64,000 nt of DNA from contig CM055107.1 in NCBI GenBank assembly GCA_029204225.1, positions 17,144,809 to 17,208,808 on the forward strand. Direction: 5' to 3'. The position numbers and the translations under genes are program-made. This document shows positions 56,254-64,000 of the stretch, piece by piece (position 1 is the stretch's first letter; every line of letters begins with the position of its first letter). The notes under the pieces were generated by a model. That model was not told the origin of the DNA. It saw only the letters and a list, made by a program, of their open reading frames with translations, and searched no databases. Source of the DNA: Diphasiastrum complanatum (lineage: Eukaryota; Streptophyta; Lycopodiopsida; Lycopodiales; Lycopodiaceae).

Positions 56254-56980
56254 AATTGTAGAAATCTATCTTTTGGTTTATCATGGTGACATTCTTTTCA
56301 TGAACTATAGTGAAAGGTTGAAATCAAACAATGATGAGATCTTGTGAGATGTTAATCATGTGTTTGAGAGGGAGTATCTTCAGAGGTTCAGATCTGAAGA
56401 TGTTTATAAATGCAGAGTCCTTGATGTTTTATTGGAAGTTCAAGATGTTGATCTTGAATTGCTTCATCAACACCAAGAGGCAAGTAGCAATTGGAAGCTA
56501 GTCAAAAGCATCAAAGGGGAGCCACATGGGCAAAGCATTTTAATCTGTTTTTACAAGTTCTTGAAGGTTCAAGTAAGGTTCTTGGAGCAGCAAAGAAGTG
56601 TCCTATTACTCTATCTTATTTGTTTAATCTCATGTATGAACATTGTCATGTCAATGTGTTGGAATTGTCAAAATTCAATAAAACTAGTTCCATAGTTTTG
56701 GATCCTTTGGACCTTGGAGATGGAATAGTTATCATTGCTGGTTCTTATGATCAAGTACATTCATTCATTCAAATCTTGAAAGATATTGAAGTGGTCAATA
56801 TGTTTACTTTTGAGCAAAGTTCAAGATCTAGCATCCTAGTGTTGGCAAATTGGCAAATTGTTGACAATGTAGGATCAAGGGTTGTATGCAAATCTTGTGG
56901 AGATACTTCAAGTATTTCAAGTTCAGGTTTGCTCATTCAAATGGAGCAAAGAACACATCATTTTGGCATTCATTCATTCA
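56254..56980 (+). pseudogene. 3' module of element I, shared with 30430-30690
   Basis: Overlapping frames read DVDLELLHQHQEASSNWKLV and LEGSSKVLGAAKK, matching the module behind the integrase tail at 30430-30690. The following part (DPLDLGDGIVIIAGSYDQVH, FEQSSRSSILVLANWQIVDN) is open but unrecognised. DPLDLGDG echoes DPLDLEDG near 55310, suggesting an internal repeat. Confidence 0.55.
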
Positions 56981-57278
56981 CTTGAGAGTTTCTACACTTA
57001 GGATTTTTCTTGCCTTCTCTCTCTACCCTAGAGCATGTACTTGATTCTCTTTCTACCCAAGAGCAAGACTTTTCTATACTTAGTTTTTTTTCATCATGAG
57101 TTACCCACACGTGTGATTGTACTTTGGTGAATGATTTATGCATGTTTCTATGTGCTCTTGCCTTAGATTTGTGAGATAGACCTTGAAATCAATCTGTAGC
57201 TTGGTCTTTGTACAATCACCACATCTTAGGAGATCAATCACACATTTGGGCTGTCCCCACATGTGTGAAAACTTCACA
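56981..57278 (+). mobile_element. LTR end (R-U5 like) of element I
   Basis: It matches 48163-48271 at its start and ends ACTTCACA. It has the pyrimidine-rich CTCTCTCTACC stretch also seen in LTR B. No TGTGAAG start was found upstream. Confidence 0.65.
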
Positions 57279-57374
57279 GTAGTACTATGCCTTGATATGA
57301 AAATGATGACTAATTTTTTTCTAGTGTGGATGCACTTTTTTTTTTCTTCTTATATAATGGTCTTGGTATGAAAA

Positions 57375-57377
<3 letters not shown>

Positions 57378-57444
<67 letters not shown>
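57378..57444. repeat. (TG)n microsatellite, 67 bp
   Basis: Uninterrupted TG dinucleotide. The CVCV and HTHT ORFs here are artefacts. Confidence 0.98.
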
Positions 57445-57449
<5 letters not shown>

Positions 57450-57932
57450 TTGAAGATATTTGCATAGACACATGCATCACACATATCACAATAGTGCATA
57501 ATTTTAGCATATCAAATATTTGTCACTATTTACATATGTGAGATAAACGCAAAAAAATTACCAACATACATATACATATCACATCAGTTAGGATTTTATA
57601 TCTTTTAGTTGTGAATGTGAGTTTACATTATGTTACTCTACTTTTGTAAAAACTAATGGAATTTATATAGCATTCTACTTCCTTGTCTCTTGTGATGTTG
57701 CTCTAGCTATGTCATGAGGACGCATTTTATAATAGTATATTTATTTATAGATCATCACATGCACTCTTATAATGTTGGTGCTTCACCATTATGAGGCAAG
57801 TTATTTTATTATAATGATGTTGATGGACACGTGGTTAGATGGTGTGATTTTGTCTCCACGATTCTCAAATGTCACTATTAGACATCATCACAAATATTAA
57901 CAAGCCATGTCCTTTTGTTACCATGTATACAA

Positions 57933-57933
<1 letters not shown>

Positions 57934-57983
<50 letters not shown>
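57934..57983. repeat. (TG)n microsatellite, 50 bp
   Basis: Uninterrupted TG dinucleotide in AT-rich DNA. Confidence 0.98.
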
Positions 57984-57984
<1 letters not shown>

Positions 57985-60350
57985 CTTGGATTTATTAAAT
58001 CAAGATAGATAATAAAATTGAAGTGATAATATGTGTCTACATGAATAACCAGAAAATATTATCTATAAGTGACATAAAACAAATTCATACATATAAAATT
58101 TCACAAATAAAATGAACATATTCATGCACATAAAACTTTTTAAAATAATCATGGTAGTAAGAATTGTAAAATAAGTGAATGAAATATGTATCAAAGATTC
58201 AAGTAATATCTTTTTATTATAATGAAAAGCTTTTAATACACTACAATTGTAAACACTTTCAAAAATTTCAAATACGTACAATAAATGTTTGAGTAGTGAA
58301 GTGGCTTTTGAGAGGTTAAAATAATGGTTGAATAATTTGAAGCATATAAACATAATCAAAACTAATTATGGTTTTAAGGTTTTTTACTAAACAAATAAAA
58401 TTTCTCAAATTTTAAATGATTTGCATACTATATTTTATTTCTGTATTCTTTTCTAAATAGTGAAGTAGTGATGTATCTTAAACACACTTCTATCTTTTGC
58501 ATCTAGGTCAATAAAAAAAGAGACCTATAAAAATAGTCAACTTTGTGCTTCGAGCTAATTTGATGTCCACAACCTAAGGCCTTATCATCTCTGTTACCAA
58601 TGCACCATATATTTTTTACTCTGAATTTCCTTCAAGCACCTAATCTCATGCATCAAGCACAAATGAATTTTCTTTTAATAAACCACTAGGTAGATTCTAA
58701 ATTATTCACTTTGTGCTTTTTGTTGTTACTAAATATATCAAAACATTTTTGAAACTTCCCATTGAAAAGTATCACTTATTTCTCATGTATGATGTCATGT
58801 GATGACCAATATGAAATGTGATAGAATCAAGACAGCTTAGAGTAATGATAGGTATATATTAAAACTTCAAAATCACATATTGAGATGTAATTTATTAAAA
58901 GAATGATTGTAATTCTTTGTGCATATCTTTTCGTACATACATCTTAAAAATATCATATGAAAACCTTGAAATCACAAAATACAAATCCATTTTGAGTCCA
59001 CTACATGCTTGGATGTAAATTAGAACTTTTTCTTTTTACATAAACATGCTCTATCTAGAATCATCCATCATCATACAAACATTCTAAATATGTGTTATTC
59101 TGTCAATGCTAATTATGTTCACACATGGAGAAGATGTGAAAATTTTGATGGTTATAGTTCATAATCATTAATTACCTAGAATGAAGAAAAAAAGTATTCA
59201 TGCTGATATTACTTTTGTTTAATAGAATAAATAAAGATCTACATTACTAAGTATAGAATCCCAAAAATACTATTTCTTGTGTCATTGAAGCAATTATGGC
59301 ATAGTTTGTACAAATACATCGACAATCTTGAAAACATTGTCACATGGTTTGAAAGTTATCATTAGTCTAGATGATGATGAAATTTTAAGACTAATTATAG
59401 ATTATTGAAAACATTGGAATAAGAAAATTAAAAAAAAATGTTAATAAAGAAGACATGTAGTTCAAGTTAGTTATATTAAGATTCCATGGTCTGCATTCCA
59501 TTTTAGAGTAGAGACACGTGCAACATCATTTGACAAGACTCTAATGACTCTAATTGCACTTATAATCATAATTGTTAATACTTCACCACACGAGCACCTA
59601 GCACATTGTGGAATTAATATTGACATTTTTTTGAAAATGGAAAATAAAGTCACAAGTCACCTTTTGAACAAGAATATATAGACTATTGAATACGATATTT
59701 CATTTTTGCATACAGTTGTTTGCCCACTAATGCACTACTTTTGACTGTATGTTTTGAAACTATAAAAATGATTCTTTCAATTTTTTATTATTATGGAATA
59801 AAAATAAGATTTGTAAGGCGACAATCCTTATAAATAAATAAGAAACTAGTACGACTATCAACTTCGACTCCATGAGTGTTGTTCCTTGAATTGTACAACA
59901 TGGTCGACCATTATGTCTACATCTTGACTCTTGAGAGGTAATATTTAATTTTATTTTCTGGTTATATGAGAAATAACTTGGTTTTGGTCAAGCATAAACT
60001 GTCCACATTTAAAAATTCATATAATTTATCTTTTAGAAATAATAGACCTGTAGCACAATCCAGATCTGACCATTCAATTATAACATGGTTATCCATATAT
60101 GGCTTTTCCTCTAGATATGAATCACAAATTCATAAGTTTACAGCCAATTTTCATATGGATGCAAATATTGACATGTCAATTGTACATGCAATCAAATAGT
60201 ATCATCTGTATTTGGTAGCATAATACAAGCATCAATTACCTACTATCACTTTTCAACTCAAAATGTATTTTGCAAATGCGCCACCACCAAAATGTAAATA
60301 TATATTATATATTAACTTTCGTATGAATTGAAAAATCTTTTGTAATATGT
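57984..60350. other. No gene recognised, AT-rich
   Basis: No protein family, LTR terminus or RNA gene was seen. The ORFs at 58063-58359 and 59966-60199 have AT-driven composition and no recognisable motif. Confidence 0.6.
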
Positions 60351-60351
60351 A

Positions 60352-60564
<213 letters not shown>

Positions 60565-60894
60565 ATTTGTAATTATTTAGATATTCATCATAGAATTTTT
60601 TTTTGTCTACATGAACATATGAATACATATATATTGTTATCATCATCATCATTGTGTACACTTTTGAAAATATTACAAATTAACTTGATTAAGTGATTTA
60701 TAGATAATAGTTAAAAGTCAACTTTTCATTTTTATTGTTTGACTGATTTACAATAGGCATTCTACTTTGTCACAATAAAAAAATGTCTCAAATTGTATCC
60801 ACATCTATTATATTATTGTATTTAAAATAAATAAAAATCAATTGATTGTTCATTGGGTCACACACCTACAAATGGCTATTGATATGGAGATCTT

Positions 60895-61160
60895 TTTATT
60901 GACTAGAAGATCATCTTCTTACATAAAAAAAATTGCTATTATTATGAGATATTTGACTCATATTGACTATGAAATCATCTCCCTCATGGCCACCTCATCC
61001 AAATTTGAGTAGATTGTTATTAAAGTAGAAGATCTTTCACACACTGACTACATCATCATCTTCCTCTCATAGCCATCCCTAATGCAAAGTTTTTTATAGT
61101 CCTCCCCCATTGACTACATTGTTGATTTTCAACTTATGACCATGCCAAAATTTTGGGCAA
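60895..61160. repeat. Degenerate tandem repeat, about 70-bp period
   Basis: Four diverged units start near 60900, 60964, 61046 and 61111 with TTGACTA, followed by an ATCATCTTCCTC-like and ATGGCCA-like part. Confidence 0.45.
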
Positions 61161-61179
61161 CTTCTTTTTTACTTGAGAG

Positions 61180-61460
61180 AATTAAAGCCACAAATCTTGT
61201 TATGTGAATCATATAGTCTCTGTCATTGATTTGTCATCACTTAAATGCTCATGAATTCCAATACATGAACTTGGAATAAGAGAATCCATGGACATAACTA
61301 CATCATATCCATAAGTCATCTAAAATGGCTTTTGTCTACTATTGACAATATGTTTAGTATATGCAACTCATAAAGAAGCATTAAGTTTATGTTTCCAGTC
61401 CATTCTCGTAGCTATAACTATCTTGTTGAATGTCGTACACATAAATTTCTTGGAGACATT
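61180..61460 (-). pseudogene. Ty3/gypsy integrase C-terminal fossil
   Basis: One minus-strand frame reads RMDWKHKLNASL, stop, VAYTKHIVNSRQKPF, stop, MTYGYDVVMSMDSLIPSS and IGIHEHLSDDKSMTETI. This is the region after the integrase core (family pattern W...L..A.WAYRT..K..T..TPF.LVYG...V.P.E). Both ends fade. Confidence 0.65.
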
Positions 61461-63328
<1,868 letters not shown>

Positions 63329-63478
63329 TTAGCAATCATCATTCAAACTCAAGTCATTAGCACCTCCAAATGCTTTGATCCTTTCATTCTCATCCTCGAG
63401 CATCTCCCCTTCCTCTTCATCTTCTTCTATATCTAGATTTTCTATCGATCCCTCTCCTACATAGGAAGCGAGGGACCT
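63329..63478 (-). CDS. Possible terminal exon, acidic C-terminus
   Basis: On the minus strand an acceptor-like TGTAG precedes 49 open codons and a TAA stop at 63329. The peptide is very acidic: SYVGEGSIENLDIEEDEEEG, then EMLEDENERIKAFGGAND. Codon use looks less AT-driven than the surroundings. The family is not recognised. Acidic tails of this kind occur in plant transposases and nuclear proteins. Upstream exons would lie to the right; 63790-63930 (minus) reads KKPMHEFDNPNLKHIMGCDK with one stop and may be another piece. Confidence 0.3.
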   Translation of the reverse strand, partial: RSLASYVGEGSIENLDIEEDEEEGEMLEDENERIKAFGGANDLSLNDDC

Positions 63479-64000
63479 CTACACATCAAAAATTCATTAG
63501 CATATGATGTTAATATGTTATTAGTAATAAATAAATATAAGTAAATGATTCATGTAGCAATGACATTACTATCAAATGTATGCCTGGTTGATCAAGATGC
63601 TCAACCAAAGTGGTATACCCTTGGTTAGCCTTGGTGGTACTCGATATCATACTTCACATTAGTATGTTGTTTTTTAAAAATCTTCAATTGACATCAACAT
63701 GAGCAAGATAATTTAGTAAATGAAGAATAATTAGTAAATCAAAGAACTGCCTATAAATAACAAATAAAATCAACTCAAAAATAAAAACTTATGAATTGGA
63801 CTTGCAAATTGGCCTTTCTTGTCAAGCCAAGCTGAGATTGTCCCAATATATTAATTTGTGATCTTGTCACATCCCATTATATGCTTGAGATTTGGATTGT
63901 CGAACTCATGCATTGGCTTTTTCCTATCTTTTTTTTAGGTTTGTCTCTACATATGTTTGTTGTTCTTCACATATATTCTTAAAAATTGACATTTATGATA
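63479..64000. other. AT-rich, possible decayed exon pieces on the minus strand
   Basis: The only coding-like stretch is about 63790-63930 (DNPNLKHIMGCDKITN, stop, IGTISAWLDKKGQF). No splice sites could be settled. Confidence 0.3.

Larger units (their letters stand above)
53734..57278 (+). mobile_element. Copia-derived element I, non-autonomous
   Basis: It consists of a short leader, gag and protease of copia type, a long unrecognised coding part, and an LTR end finishing CTTCACA at 57278 (the same terminus as family B). It has no integrase, RT or RNase H. It is inserted in the gag of gypsy M and lacks a 5' LTR. The LTR part at 56981-57278 seems to lack U3. Confidence 0.7.

Noticed and set aside
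47810-57278. 48163-48278 as the 5' LTR of element I, with J2 and M inserted between
   Set aside because: The continuation of the LTR is not found after the J-type LTR end near 50048.
57310-57541. Cys-Val and His-Thr repeat proteins
   Set aside because: Translations of a TG microsatellite.
59966-60199. 77-codon ORF as a gene
   Set aside because: No recognisable motif, AT-driven composition, no splice or promoter context.

Overview
The window looks like nuclear DNA of a land plant with a large, repeat-filled genome. It is AT-rich, has no operons or recognisable complete host gene, and is packed with decayed Ty1/copia and Ty3/gypsy LTR retrotransposons nested in each other. Primer-binding sites of the plant initiator tRNA-Met type (TGGTATCAGAGC) and long TG/AG/AT microsatellites fit this. 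I cannot name the species. No tRNA, rRNA, CRISPR or prokaryotic gene was seen.

Layout. 1-450: minus-strand LTR (family M). 480-1115: array of a short repeat. 1500-1919: Ty3 gag fossil, cut by copia element B (LTR, PBS, gag, protease; 1920-4872). Copia element A (minus, 4873-10101) follows, nearly full length with one LTR truncated. 10102-14860: a second copy of the B family in two oppositely oriented halves (C and D) with a piece of Ty3 element G between them. 14861-17383: the rest of G (minus). 17384-22069: LTR-like and repeat-rich DNA. 22070-25046: a Ty3 element with integrase, a separate RNase H and a 309-codon ORF. 25050-34345: fragments of at least six elements. 34631-35092: copia gag, cut by gypsy LTR J. 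35093-39777: gypsy J (LTR, PBS, leader repeats, gag, protease). 41396-43700: copia H (minus). 44450-48160: no gene. 48163-50048: LTR pieces and the 3' end of a second J-type element. 50268-53733: gypsy M. 53734-57278: an unusual copia-derived element (I). 57279-64000: AT-rich DNA with microsatellites, one integrase fossil and a possible terminal exon.

How the pieces work together. None of the polyproteins is intact. Stops, frameshifts and lost catalytic residues are common, so the elements are inactive copies. Two local inversions explain otherwise puzzling geometry. Flipping 12486-14860 restores both a copia gag and the gypsy element it sits in. Flipping 50581-51963 restores the order LTR-PBS-leader-gag of gypsy M.

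The most unusual coding content is element I: gag and protease are followed by an unrecognised 300-codon ORF where integrase and reverse transcriptase should be. Its 3' module recurs at 30430-30690, directly behind an integrase tail. The 309-codon coiled-coil ORF at 22070-22999 is the other protein I cannot name. All alignments and percentages here are by eye.
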